NCBI RefSeq assembly: GCF_009674585.1
Contig: NZ_WKJP01000001.1
Location: 186,001-250,000 of the forward strand
Origin: Haloferax marinisediminis
Lineage (GTDB): Archaea > Halobacteriota > Halobacteria > Halobacteriales > Haloferacaceae
Direction: 5' to 3'
Length of the DNA stretch: 64,000 nt
Made by a program: the position numbers and the translations under genes. Below are positions 1 to 9,063 of this stretch, one piece after another. Each line of letters begins with the position of its first letter. The first letter of the stretch is position 1. A model generated the notes under the pieces. The model was not told the DNA's origin. It saw only the letters and a program-made list of their open reading frames with translations, and ran no database searches.

Positions 1-36
1 CCGGTCGTCACTACTGCCACCACGTCACTGTTGCGG

Positions 37-113
37 CCATCCCGTCGCCGTTGCAGTTACCACATTCTCACTGTGACCATCCCGTCGCCGTTGCAGTTAC
101 CACATTCTCACTG
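37..113. repeat. 40-bp tandem repeat (two near-perfect units with degenerate flanks)
   Basis: The 37 bases at 37-73 recur identically at 77-113, a period of 40. Bases 1-36 look like a decayed earlier unit and 114-133 like a decayed later one. The later partial unit overlaps the last codons and the stop of the membrane-protein gene that ends at 117, so the array may have grown from the end of that gene. No gene is visible in 1-116. Confidence 0.8.
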
Positions 114-116
114 CCG

Positions 117-1358
117 TCATCGCGTCGCGGTCGTAAGGAGAATCCACACGACGGCGAACCCGAGGACACCGATTCCACCGTCTAACAGAGCGTGGACCAC
201 GGCATCGGCCGGTTCGACCAGGAGCGTTCGCGAGTGGACCACCACGAGGAGGGCGGCCGAGAGACTCCCAGCGAGAACGAACGCGGTGACTTGTGTAGAG
301 CGTGACTGCCGTGGGCGAGTCGATTGCCGTCCAGAGAGGAAGAGCCCAACAGTTGCGACGACCCCAACCAGCGTCGGGAACCAATAGACCGTTCCTCGAT
401 AGACGAGTGCGGCGGCAGTTGCGAGGGCGCCAGCGATGCCCGTCATCGCCACGAGCAGTCCGGACAAGACGACGACTGCGCTTCCGATACCCCCGGGCGT
501 CGGCACGAGACCACTCACCTTGGCCAGCGGGATGACGACGAGAACGAGCAGGAGCGGTTGCGTCACACCGAGAGCGTCCAGGACGGTCCAGAGCGCCGCC
601 GCCACCGACAACTGCCCGAACACCGCGAGTGCGAAGACGACGGCGAGTCGCCACGGGTTGGCCGCCAACTCGTCGAGTGTCGCGACGAACTGGCTGACTC
701 GATGGGCGGCACGCTCAGGAGCTGGAGGAGAGACACCCGGAATCCAGCGACCACTCCACTGTGTGAGTCGTCCGAGCGCTCGGCCAACGACCGGTTCGAC
801 GTCGTGCCGGGTTATCCACAGCACAGCACCGGCGACGAGGAAACCCACGGTGACGGCGACGACGAGTGCAGCGATGTTCCGAACGCTGTCCACGACCACG
901 AGGTGAGACGAGTAGACCACGGCAGCGAAGAGACCCAGCGCGACCGAAGCGAGTCGAATCACGACGTTGACGCCGACGACCGCAGCGAATGCTCGCTCGT
1001 AGTCGATGGCACACTCCCACGCGACGAGCAGACTACTCACGGGTGTCCCGCCAGTCTGCCCGAACGGCGTGATGGCGTTGACGAACTCCATCGCCGTGAA
1101 GAGAACCGTCGCTCTCCAGAACGACACCTGTGTCCCGATTTGCCGGAGCACCACCCCGAGTGCTGTCCCCCAGGCGACGAGCGGAACGAGGCCGAGGACC
1201 GCGAGTGAAACGACGGTACGTCTCGAAACCGCACCGACGGCATCGACCACTGCCGTCGTTCCGACGACCCAGACGTAGAGTGCAAATCCGGAGAGTGCGA
1301 GGACGATGCCGGCGACCTTTCGCCACGTGCTCTGCGTCCGAATCGACGTCGTACTCAT
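117..1358 (-). CDS. Lysylphosphatidylglycerol synthase TM-region / UPF0104 flippase-like membrane protein
   Basis: A 413-residue integral membrane protein with about eight hydrophobic segments and the small-residue-rich pattern of the UPF0104 / LPG-synthase transmembrane family, including the PFGQTGGTPVSSLL and PTPGGIGSAVVVL loops seen in this family. The substrate is unknown; relatives are thought to move lipids or lipid-linked intermediates. I chose ATG at 1358 (MSTTSIRTQS) because it overlaps the stop of a small upstream reading frame in an ATGA arrangement and the residues further upstream are not membrane-protein-like. The C-terminus runs into a 40-bp tandem repeat, which supplies the final codons. 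Confidence 0.8.
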   Translation of the reverse strand: MSTTSIRTQSTWRKVAGIVLALSGFALYVWVVGTTAVVDAVGAVSRRTVVSLAVLGLVPLVAWGTALGVVLRQIGTQVSFWRATVLFTAMEFVNAITPFGQTGGTPVSSLLVAWECAIDYERAFAAVVGVNVVIRLASVALGLFAAVVYSSHLVVVDSVRNIAALVVAVTVGFLVAGAVLWITRHDVEPVVGRALGRLTQWSGRWIPGVSPPAPERAAHRVSQFVATLDELAANPWRLAVVFALAVFGQLSVAAALWTVLDALGVTQPLLLVLVVIPLAKVSGLVPTPGGIGSAVVVLSGLLVAMTGIAGALATAAALVYRGTVYWFPTLVGVVATVGLFLSGRQSTRPRQSRSTQVTAFVLAGSLSAALLVVVHSRTLLVEPADAVVHALLDGGIGVLGFAVVWILLTTATR

Positions 1359-1564
1359 CGTTCCGTGTGCTCGTCTGTGACGGTCGGTACGCGATGCTCG
1401 ACACGCTCGGCCCGCTCGATGCTGACGCCGACGTTCGTACGGGAGTGCTCCCAACGTTCTCCCGCCAGTTCGACGGGTACTACTGCACGTACCGTGGCAG
1501 GCTCCTCAACGTGGGCGAAGAGAGGGAGTGTTACCGACGGCGTGGTGGGGCGGTTAGCCACCAT
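1355..1564 (-). CDS. Small hypothetical protein between the CBS gene and the flippase-like gene
   Basis: A 69-residue reading frame, acidic, with no membrane segment and no motif I recognise. Two things support it: its TGA overlaps the ATG of the next gene (ATGA), and it lies in line between two genes of the same direction. Against it, its first 34 bases overlap the end of the CBS gene and the start is not certain. If real, it would be translationally coupled to the flippase-like protein. Confidence 0.45.
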   Translation of the reverse strand: MVANRPTTPSVTLPLFAHVEEPATVRAVVPVELAGERWEHSRTNVGVSIERAERVEHRVPTVTDEHTER

Positions 1565-2766
1565 CCGAACACCTTCGACCAGTACTCGTCAGGGTCTGAT
1601 GGGGGCTTTTTCGTCTCGTCGTGTGTCTTCCCTTCGAGTAACTGCCGCTCGACGATGTTCCGTGCGAGGTGCAAGGCGTGTGACGCTCCGTAGCCCTCAC
1701 CCGTGCCGACGAAGTGACCCTTGTCGGTGAACAGACGGATGCGGGCCATGATGAGCGGCGTGCCACGGAGTTTCTCGTCGTGTTCGTGCAGGTAGACGTT
1801 CGCTTCGAGTATCGTCAGCCCGCCGTACTTGTCGGCGAACCCCTCGACCATCTTGACGACTTCCTCGCGAGAGATGTCGTCCAGCAAGTTGACGTTCGTA
1901 ATCTGGACTGGAAGTCTCGATTCGCCCGTCCACGTCAGCGATTCGAGGACGTCGGTCTTCGTGACGATTCCTGCCGGCGCGTCCTCTTGCAGGACGATGA
2001 GCGAAGAGACACCCTCTTCGAACATGCGTTCGACGGCGTGGTCGAGTCCTTCGTTCGGGAGTGCTGTCGCGACGGGTGCGCTCATCACGTCCACGACGGG
2101 GAGGTCGAGCATTCGTTCGATTTCGCCGGCACGGTCACCCATCCCACCTGCCGACCGGAACCCGGGCGCGGCGTCGCCACTGGAGACGTCGAACCCGCCT
2201 GACGACCCGCCTGACGGTTTGCTCACCTCACGGGTCGTGAAGTCGAGGATGTCGTAGAGACTCACGACACCCACGACGTCGTCGCCCTCGGCGACGGGGA
2301 GGTGAGTGATACCGTTCTCACGGAAGGTGTTGAGCGCCTCACCGAACGTCGCCTCTCGTCCCACCGTGACGAGTGCGTCGGTGTACACGTCTTCGACGGT
2401 GAGCACGCCGAGAAACTCCTGTACCGCCTCTAGCACTCGGTCGGTCGAAACGGTACCGTACAGGTCGTCACCGTCGAAAACGGGGAGGACCTCGCTTCTG
2501 CTCGCGAGGATGAGGCGGGCGACGCGCCGAACGTCTTCGTCCACGTCGACCTTTGCAGGGTGCCACAGGACGCCCCGGGCTTTTGCATCAGGGTCTCGGT
2601 GAGTGACGTTCATCTGCCGAAGCGTGACGAGACCGAGGTACTCGTCGTCGTCGACGACGACGATCGCCTTCGTGCCCGTCTCCTGAAACATACCCTGAAG
2701 CTTCGAGACACGCGTATCTGGCCCGACCGTCGGAAAATCTCTGTCGACGAGATTCGAGATGTCCAT
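1531..2766 (-). CDS. Quadruple-CBS protein with ribosome-hibernation-factor-like C-terminal domain
   Basis: A 411-residue soluble protein. Residues 1-120 and 125-290 hold two pairs of CBS motifs (two Bateman modules), recognisable from repeats such as HLPVAEGDDVVGVVSLYDIL and SSLIVLQEDAPAGIVTKTDV. Bateman modules usually bind adenine nucleotides and act as energy sensors. The last ~120 residues (PVQITNVNLLDD onward, including VYLHEHDEKLRGTP) look like the S30AE/HPF fold that binds idle ribosomes; that assignment is by eye. Together this suggests nucleotide-gated control of ribosomes, an inference. ATG at 2766 (MDISNLVDRDF) is chosen because the CBS domain begins directly after it. Confidence 0.85.
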   Translation of the reverse strand: MDISNLVDRDFPTVGPDTRVSKLQGMFQETGTKAIVVVDDDEYLGLVTLRQMNVTHRDPDAKARGVLWHPAKVDVDEDVRRVARLILASRSEVLPVFDGDDLYGTVSTDRVLEAVQEFLGVLTVEDVYTDALVTVGREATFGEALNTFRENGITHLPVAEGDDVVGVVSLYDILDFTTREVSKPSGGSSGGFDVSSGDAAPGFRSAGGMGDRAGEIERMLDLPVVDVMSAPVATALPNEGLDHAVERMFEEGVSSLIVLQEDAPAGIVTKTDVLESLTWTGESRLPVQITNVNLLDDISREEVVKMVEGFADKYGGLTILEANVYLHEHDEKLRGTPLIMARIRLFTDKGHFVGTGEGYGASHALHLARNIVERQLLEGKTHDETKKPPSDPDEYWSKVFGWWLTAPPRRR

Positions 2767-2878
2767 ACACAGAGTACGCCAGATGAGATGTTGAATGTTG
2801 TCAGTTGAGTAATGGAAACACACTATCTCACTAACCGTTATGCGGTCTGTTAGCATAGTATACGTCGGTGGTGGTGAG

Positions 2879-4306
2879 ATGGTGAAACTCGTCGAACGCA
2901 GAGAGAACGTCTACGAAATCGAACGAACTGGGGAGATGCACGTCCCAGCGCGAGTCTACGGGTCAGCGTCCCTCATCGAGGAGATGCTGGAAGAAGGTGA
3001 CCTCACGCTCACGCAGGTACGAAACGTCGCGACACTCCCGGGAATCCAGAAGTTCGCTCTCGTCCTCCCGGATGGACATCAGGGGTACGGATTCCCCATC
3101 GGTGGTGTCGCCGCTGTGGACCTCGACGAGGGCGTCATCAGTCCGGGAGGCATCGGGTTCGACATCAACTGCGGTGTCAGGTTGCTCCGAACGGGACTCT
3201 CGTACGGAGACATCGCTGGACAGGAAGCAATTCTCGCGGACCGTCTGTATCAGACCATCCCGACGGGACTGGGGAAGGGTGGCTATCTCCGTACAGATAT
3301 CTCAGACGTGCGTGGTATCCTCGAATCGGGGATGGAGTGGATGCTAGAGAAGGGCCACGCTACCGAGGACGACCTCGACCACTGTGAAGAAAACGGCTGC
3401 CTTCCGGGCAACCCGAACGCGGTCCCGACCGAGGCCCTCAAACGCGGTGTCAATCAGGTCGGCTCGCTCGGCTCGGGGAACCACTTCCTCGAAGTTCAGC
3501 GCGTGGGCGAGGTGTACGACCCGGAGACGGCGGCAGCATTCGGCATCGAGAGCGACGACATCGTCGTGATGATTCACTCGGGTTCTCGTGGCCTCGGCCA
3601 CCAGACGTGTTCGCACTTCATCAGAGAGTTCGAGCGGGCGTATCCGGACCTCGTCGAGTCACTCCCGGACAGACAACTCGTCTACGCTCCGCTCGGTGAC
3701 CCACTCGCCGACAAATACTGGGGGGCGATGAACGGCGCGGCCAACTTCGCGTGGGCGAACCGGCAAGCGATGACGCAGGCGGTCCGCGAGGTGTTCGGCG
3801 CACTCTTCGACGCGACAGCGGTCGAACTCGTCTACGACGTGTGCCACAATATCGCAAAAGAGGAACGCCATACCGTCCGTGGGCGGGAGAAATCGCTGCT
3901 CGTACACCGAAAAGGCGCGACACGAGCATTCCCGGCCGGACGGCCCGAAATCCCAGACGCGTACCGAAACGTCGGCCAACCCGTCTTCCTCCCCGGGAGC
4001 ATGGGCACTCACTCGTACGTCCTCGCGGGCGGCCCGCAGTCACTGGAACTCAGTTTCGGGTCGACGGCCCACGGTGCCGGTCGGCTCAAGTCGCGGACGC
4101 AGGCGAAAGGTGAGTACACCGCTGGTGAACTCCAGAAGGCGCTCCGTGCCCGTGGCATCTTCGTGCGTGCGCGGTCCGGCGGGACCCTGACCGAAGAGGC
4201 GCCCGGGGCGTACAAAGACATCGACGAAGTCGTCCGGGTCAGCGACGCACTCGGAATCGGGACCAAAGTCGCGCGGATGTCGCCGCTCGCGAACATCAAA
4301 GGGTGA
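2879..4306 (+). CDS. rtcB: RNA-splicing ligase RtcB
   Basis: A 475-residue tRNA ligase that joins 2',3'-cyclic-phosphate and 5'-OH RNA ends with GTP and manganese; in archaea it seals exons after the splicing endonuclease removes tRNA introns. Metal-binding motifs are visible: PDGHQGYGFP (residues 64-73), DINCGVR with Cys98, GSGNHFLEVQ, HSGSRGLGHQ and SMGTHSY; the guanylated histidine should be His398 in STAHGAGR. The length is normal and no intein is present. ATG at 2879 follows a purine-rich GGTGGTGAG. The substrate is close by: two intron-containing tRNA-Asn genes lie 7-8 kb downstream. Confidence 0.96.
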   Translation: MVKLVERRENVYEIERTGEMHVPARVYGSASLIEEMLEEGDLTLTQVRNVATLPGIQKFALVLPDGHQGYGFPIGGVAAVDLDEGVISPGGIGFDINCGVRLLRTGLSYGDIAGQEAILADRLYQTIPTGLGKGGYLRTDISDVRGILESGMEWMLEKGHATEDDLDHCEENGCLPGNPNAVPTEALKRGVNQVGSLGSGNHFLEVQRVGEVYDPETAAAFGIESDDIVVMIHSGSRGLGHQTCSHFIREFERAYPDLVESLPDRQLVYAPLGDPLADKYWGAMNGAANFAWANRQAMTQAVREVFGALFDATAVELVYDVCHNIAKEERHTVRGREKSLLVHRKGATRAFPAGRPEIPDAYRNVGQPVFLPGSMGTHSYVLAGGPQSLELSFGSTAHGAGRLKSRTQAKGEYTAGELQKALRARGIFVRARSGGTLTEEAPGAYKDIDEVVRVSDALGIGTKVARMSPLANIKG

Positions 4307-4417
4307 GTCTGCACCGTGCGGACGGTCCGAACGAATCGTGTGATACTCCGTGCGAGTATCAGTACGAGTGAGACACCGGGGCGTAATCATATCACCTCGG
4401 CGCCCCACTATACACCC

Positions 4418-4837
4418 ATGGAAGCTGACAGACAACTCCTCCAACAGGCCCGGACCAAACTCGACGGGTGGATTTACACGGCACGTGACAGGACGTACCG
4501 TGAACTGTTCGCCGGCGACGACGCCGTCGTCACGGCAGAGGAGCGTCAGCTTCTCGACCACATCGACGAAGAACTCGCCACCGACGGCAACGGGGGGCTC
4601 TGGGGCACCGACGAGTACGACATCGTCATGGGCCACCCGAAGAACCATCCGCTCTCGGTCGTCTGTACGCACCATCCCCAAATTCCAGTCGAGTGGTCAC
4701 GCGGCGAAGAGAGCCTGACCGAACCGGAACGAGAACAGTTCAACGACTTGCTCTGGGACTACAGTGAACGCGTCCGCCGATACGTCCAGGACGAGGTAAA
4801 CGAGTTCGTCGGCGTCGCGGGAGTCCCCGAAGAGTAG
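4418..4837 (+). CDS. Conserved haloarchaeal hypothetical protein (139 aa)
   Basis: A highly acidic, soluble 139-residue protein of a type seen in haloarchaea but without a function I can name. Recognisable stretches are QARTKLDGWIYTARDRTYRE at the N-terminus and DEYDIVMGHPKNHPLSVVCT in the middle. ATG at 4418 is the first Met before the conserved start. It lies 12 bases ahead of a small zinc-ribbon gene on the same strand, so the two are probably one transcript. Confidence 0.8.
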   Translation: MEADRQLLQQARTKLDGWIYTARDRTYRELFAGDDAVVTAEERQLLDHIDEELATDGNGGLWGTDEYDIVMGHPKNHPLSVVCTHHPQIPVEWSRGEESLTEPEREQFNDLLWDYSERVRRYVQDEVNEFVGVAGVPEE

Positions 4838-4849
4838 TACGATTCGACC

Positions 4850-5032
4850 ATGCGCGTCATCCATCCACCCGACCGGCAACCCTGTTATCAATGTGGTGAC
4901 CGCGCCGAGGTAGTTGTCGCCCGTGGACACGAGATGTGGTACAGTTGCTGGGAGTGTGCCTACCCACTTCTCGAACACGGTGGTGTCATCGTCGCGGGAG
5001 CGTTGGGCAAGGCCGTTCGAAAGCCGAAGTGA
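4850..5032 (+). CDS. Small zinc-ribbon protein (60 aa)
   Basis: A 60-residue protein with two CxxC knuckles, Cys12/Cys15 (PCYQCG) and Cys33/Cys36 (SCWECA), as in one zinc ribbon. Haloarchaea encode many such tiny zinc-finger proteins; some affect biofilm or motility, but no role can be given here. It follows the previous gene by 12 bases and is likely co-transcribed. The C-terminus is slightly basic (VRKPK), unusual for a halophile and compatible with nucleic-acid contact. Confidence 0.8.
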   Translation: MRVIHPPDRQPCYQCGDRAEVVVARGHEMWYSCWECAYPLLEHGGVIVAGALGKAVRKPK

Positions 5033-5164
5033 CCACGACTCGTCGACTCTGACCCTGTACAACCAACTCTGACAGGCTCTGCGCGGGCCGCACGTGTTCG
5101 ACCGATTCCGAGGTCGTGAGAACGAGTTACGTATTCAAGCCGGACGAGTTCTTACTGAACGTCT

Positions 5165-7945
5165 ATGGGAGATTTAGATTCGTTTGGAGCCATCCGTGAA
5201 TTCGAACACGGAGGAACTACGTACAAGATGGCGGACCTGACGGCCCTCGAAGACCAGGGCCTCTGCGAACTCGACCGTCTTCCAGTGAGTATCAGAATCC
5301 TGTTGGAGTCCGTTCTCAGAAACGTCGACGGCGACATCGTCACCGACGAAGACGTCCGAAACGCGGCGTCGTGGGAACCGGACGTCCCGAACGTCGAAGT
5401 TCCGTTCACACCGTCGCGTGTGGTGTTGCAGGACCTCACCGGCGTGCCCGCAGTCGTCGACCTCGCAGCACTTCGGTCTGCGGCGGACCGCTCGGGAAAA
5501 GACCCCAGCATCGTCGAACCCGAAGTCCCCTGTGACCTCGTCATCGACCACAGTGTACAGGTCGACTTCTTCGGGTCGCCCGACGCGTACGAGAAGAACG
5601 TCGAACTGGAGTACGAGCGCAACGCCGAGCGCTACAAGGCGCTCAAGTGGGCACAAAACGCGTTCGAGAACTTCCAGGTCGTCCCGCCGGGAACGGGTAT
5701 CGTCCACCAGGTAAACCTCGAACATCTCGGGCAGGTCGTCCACGACCGAACGTGGCGAGACGAACAGTGGCTCTTACCCGACACCCTCGTCGGAACCGAC
5801 AGTCACACGCCGATGATTGGTGGTATCGGCGTCGTCGGCTGGGGTGTCGGTGGTATCGAAGCAGAGGCTGCGATGCTCGGCCAGCCAATCACGATGAAAC
5901 TGCCCGAAGTCGTCGGCGTCCGCCTTGAAGGGACCCTTCCAGAGGGGGCGACTGCGACGGACCTCGTCCTCCACGTCACCGAGCAGCTCCGCGAAGTCGG
6001 CGTCGTCGACCGATTCGTCGAGTTCTACGGTCCCGGTGTGAAGAACCTCTCCGTGCCCGACCGGGCGACCATCTCGAACATGGCACCCGAACAGGGGTCG
6101 ACTATCAGCGTCTTCCCGGTAGACGAAGCCACGCTGGACTATCTCGAACTCACCGGCCGCGACCCAGACCACATCGAACTCGTCCGCGCCTACCTCGACG
6201 CACAGGGCCTGTTCGGCGAACAGCACCCCGAGTACACCGAGACGGTCGACGTCGACCTCTCGACGGTCGAACCGAGCCTCGCCGGGCCGAAGCGCCCACA
6301 GGACCGCATCCCGATGGGCGACATGAAGACGCACTTCCGCGGACTCGTCCACGGTGAGTTCGAACAGGAACTCGACGACTACGACGAACGTGAACTCGAA
6401 CAGTGGTTGGGCGAAGGCGGGCACACCGACGGGGGAACAACTGCTGTCGAAGCAGACGCTGACCTCCACCCGCTGACCAAGCGCGTCACCGTCGAGATGG
6501 ACGACGGCACCGAGGCCGAAATCGGCCACGGGAGCGTCGTCGTCAGCGCCATCACGAGTTGTACGAACACGTCGAACCCGTCGGTCATGGTCGCCGCAGG
6601 TATCCTCGCCCGCAACGCCATCGAGAAGGGACTCGACATGCCGAACTACGTCAAGACGAGTCTCGCACCCGGCAGTCGCGTCGTCACGGAGTACCTGAAG
6701 AAAGCCGACCTCTTGCCCTCGCTTGAGCAACTCGGCTACGACGTCGTCGGCTACGGCTGTACGACCTGTATCGGGAACGCCGGCCCGCTCCCAGAACCAA
6801 TCGAGAACGCCATCGACGAACACAACCTGTGGACGACGAGCGTCCTCAGTGGGAACCGGAACTTCGAGGCGCGTATCCACCCGAAGATTCGCGCGAACTA
6901 TCTCGCCAGCCCGCCGCTCGTCGTCGCCTACGGCCTCGCTGGCCGGATGGACATCGACCTCGAACACGACCCGCTGGGGACCGACCAGAACGGCGACCCG
7001 GTCTATCTCGCGGACATCTGGCCGGACCCAGAAGAGGTCAGACAGACGATTCACGACAGCATCGACCCCTCGATGTTCCGTGAGAAGTACGCAGAAGTGT
7101 TCGAAGGCGACGAGCGCTGGGAGGCGCTCGAAGCACCGACCGGCGACGTCTACGAGTGGGACGACGAGTCGACCTACATTCGCGAACCGCCGTTCTTCAA
7201 AGACTTCCCACTGGAAGCACCCGGCGTCTCGAACATCGAAGACGCGCGCTGTCTCCTGACGCTCGGCGACACCGTGACGACCGACCACATCAGTCCCGCC
7301 GGTCCGTTCGGTTCGAAGCTTCCGGCAGGGCAGTGGCTCATGGACCACGGCGTCGACCCCGTCGACTTCAACACCTACGGCTCTCGCCGCGGGAATCACG
7401 AGGTCATGATGCGCGGGACGTTCGCCAACGTCCGCATCGAGAACCAGATGCTCGACGACGTCGAGGGTGGGTACACCATCCACTTCCCGACCGACGAAGA
7501 GACGACCGTCTTCGAAGCGAGCCAACGCTACCGTGAAGAAGAAACGCCGCTCGTCGTCCTCTCGGGCGTCGAGTTCGGCACCGGGTCGAGTCGTGACTGG
7601 GCGGCCAAAGGAACGGACCTCCTCGGTGTGCGAGCGACTATCGCAGAGAGTTACGAGCGCATCTACCGCGACAACCTCGTCGGCATGGGCGTCCTTCCCC
7701 TCCAGTTCGAAGACGGCGACTCGTGGGGGTCGCTCGGGCTCGACGGGTCGGAACACTTCGACATCCACGGCCTCGACGACGGCCTCGAAGTCAACGACGA
7801 ACTCTCCGTCGTCGCCACGAAAGACGACGGCACAGAAATCGAGTTCGACGTGACCGCACAGGTCGGCACGCCCGCCGCCGTGAAGTACGTCGAAAACGGT
7901 GGCATCCTCCACTTCGTCCTGCGCCGTCTGCTGACGCAGGACTGA
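5165..7945 (+). CDS. acnA: Aconitate hydratase (AcnA type, 926 aa)
   Basis: Isomerises citrate to isocitrate in the TCA cycle using a [4Fe-4S] cluster. The cluster cysteines are visible: Cys466 in ITSCTNTSNPS and Cys532/Cys535 in GCTTCIGNAGPL. The substrate-binding GTDSHTPMIGGIG motif lies at about residue 210, and the mobile C-terminal domain carries DHISPAGPFG and FGTGSSRDWAAKG. At 926 residues it is the long, bacterial AcnA/IRP1-like form, not the ~650-residue type also found in archaea. ATG at 5165 is preceded by a short leader. It is a single-gene unit; citrate synthase lies elsewhere in the window (60.5 kb). Confidence 0.95.
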   Translation: MGDLDSFGAIREFEHGGTTYKMADLTALEDQGLCELDRLPVSIRILLESVLRNVDGDIVTDEDVRNAASWEPDVPNVEVPFTPSRVVLQDLTGVPAVVDLAALRSAADRSGKDPSIVEPEVPCDLVIDHSVQVDFFGSPDAYEKNVELEYERNAERYKALKWAQNAFENFQVVPPGTGIVHQVNLEHLGQVVHDRTWRDEQWLLPDTLVGTDSHTPMIGGIGVVGWGVGGIEAEAAMLGQPITMKLPEVVGVRLEGTLPEGATATDLVLHVTEQLREVGVVDRFVEFYGPGVKNLSVPDRATISNMAPEQGSTISVFPVDEATLDYLELTGRDPDHIELVRAYLDAQGLFGEQHPEYTETVDVDLSTVEPSLAGPKRPQDRIPMGDMKTHFRGLVHGEFEQELDDYDERELEQWLGEGGHTDGGTTAVEADADLHPLTKRVTVEMDDGTEAEIGHGSVVVSAITSCTNTSNPSVMVAAGILARNAIEKGLDMPNYVKTSLAPGSRVVTEYLKKADLLPSLEQLGYDVVGYGCTTCIGNAGPLPEPIENAIDEHNLWTTSVLSGNRNFEARIHPKIRANYLASPPLVVAYGLAGRMDIDLEHDPLGTDQNGDPVYLADIWPDPEEVRQTIHDSIDPSMFREKYAEVFEGDERWEALEAPTGDVYEWDDESTYIREPPFFKDFPLEAPGVSNIEDARCLLTLGDTVTTDHISPAGPFGSKLPAGQWLMDHGVDPVDFNTYGSRRGNHEVMMRGTFANVRIENQMLDDVEGGYTIHFPTDEETTVFEASQRYREEETPLVVLSGVEFGTGSSRDWAAKGTDLLGVRATIAESYERIYRDNLVGMGVLPLQFEDGDSWGSLGLDGSEHFDIHGLDDGLEVNDELSVVATKDDGTEIEFDVTAQVGTPAAVKYVENGGILHFVLRRLLTQD

Positions 7946-8067
7946 ACAGGAAGTTGGGGCGGACCACTCCGCCCCGTCGACCCGCCCGAGTTGGTACCGT
8001 CTATTTTCGGTCGTTCGAGTCGAGTGACGCGCAGTTCATGCGCCTTGATGACGTAGTACACACTACC

Positions 8068-8493
8068 ATGTCAACAGTCACACCAACTGTCCGTCCAGCT
8101 CGGTCGGTACTCGCTCGACGAGGAGTGCTTGCCGTCGCGCTCTCGCTCGCCGCGAACGCGCTCGTCTTGGCGCTCGTCCTCGCGAGTGGGGCAGTTCAGC
8201 CGTATTCCCAACTCGCCTACCCACCTGTTCTGTTCCTCTCGGGTGCGGGTGCAGTCGGTGCAACACTCGTCTACAGCTATCTCACGACCCGCGTCGAGAA
8301 TCCAGACCGGACGTTCCTTCGCGTCGCACTCGCAGTCTTGGTCGTCTCGTTCCTTCCAGACATCGGGCTATTGGTCGGTGACCCGGAGGCGACGCTTCCG
8401 GCCGTCCTCGTGTTGATGGCGATGCACGTCATCGTCGCCGGGGTGTGCATCGCGACGCTGACGAAAATCGGGCGAACGGCAACAGCCGTCTGA
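8068..8493 (+). CDS. DUF6069-like membrane protein
   Basis: A 141-residue protein with four predicted membrane segments (starting near ALSLAANALVLALVL, PPVLFLSGAGAVGATLVY, ALAVLVVSFLPDIGLLV and AVLVLMAMHVIVAGVCIA). The pattern fits the DUF6069 family of four-helix membrane proteins. ATG at 8068 (MSTVTPTVRP) is favoured; an in-frame ATG at 8038 would add ten residues. Function unknown. Confidence 0.72.
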   Translation: MSTVTPTVRPARSVLARRGVLAVALSLAANALVLALVLASGAVQPYSQLAYPPVLFLSGAGAVGATLVYSYLTTRVENPDRTFLRVALAVLVVSFLPDIGLLVGDPEATLPAVLVLMAMHVIVAGVCIATLTKIGRTATAV

Positions 8494-8528
8494 GTGCGCG
8501 AGTCCTCTCGACCGACTAACGGACCCGG

Positions 8529-8846
8529 CTATCTCTGTTCTTGTTCTGCAGCGAGTCGCTGGAGGCGAGCGATTCGCTCTGCTGTCGGGGGATGAGTCCG
8601 AAAAGGCCACTCGTACCCGTCGGGAGAGAGCGAGAGGACTGCAAAGAGTCGCGGCAGGCCGTAAGCGAACTCGAACGGAGTGGTGAGGAGACCAAGAACC
8701 GCGAACCCGGCAAAGGCGCCGAGGACTGCCACGAACAGGGCGAGCACGACGGAGAGCGACGAAAGGATGGCCGCGGCCACAACCATCTGGAAGAGATGGA
8801 GAGGCGAAGTCGGAGTTCCATACGAATTAGTTGGTATATTGTACTG
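8529..8846 (-). pseudogene. C-terminal fragment of an M48 (HtpX-like) zinc metalloprotease
   Basis: The reading frame from just after an in-frame TGA at 8847-8849 down to the stop at 8529 encodes about 105 residues that look like the end of a membrane M48 protease: a membrane segment (SVVLALFVAVLGAFAGFAVL) followed by FRTHPPTAERIARLQRLAA, the typical HtpX-family tail. The HExxH catalytic helix and the rest of the protein are missing, and there is no room for them before the next gene. An internal ATG at 8786 could still allow an 85-residue product, but it would lack every catalytic residue. I read this as a decayed gene. Confidence 0.75.
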
Positions 8847-9063
8847 TCAATTTATCCATCACGACAGGTGACGACTCCAACTGCGGTCACCTATCCACCC
8901 GTTCACGTGACAGTCACTCCGGTGTCGGCACTATGTCATTTCGTGCGACAGTCGGGTGTCCCAAACTATCACGGTTAATTATATACGTTTTCGAAGTGTT
9001 AGTGAGTTCACAACACTGCCCTCCCCCTGAACGTCGGGACCTCCGCGCAGTTGTTGGAAAATC

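Noticed and set aside
324-1208. Long plus-strand reading frame opposite the flippase-like gene
   Set aside because: It is the antisense shadow of a GC-rich membrane-protein gene, with His/Asp/Arg-rich composition and no domain.
5774-7912. 712-codon open frame antisense to aconitase
   Set aside because: High-GC codon bias keeps antisense frames open; the plus strand encodes complete aconitase with all cluster cysteines.
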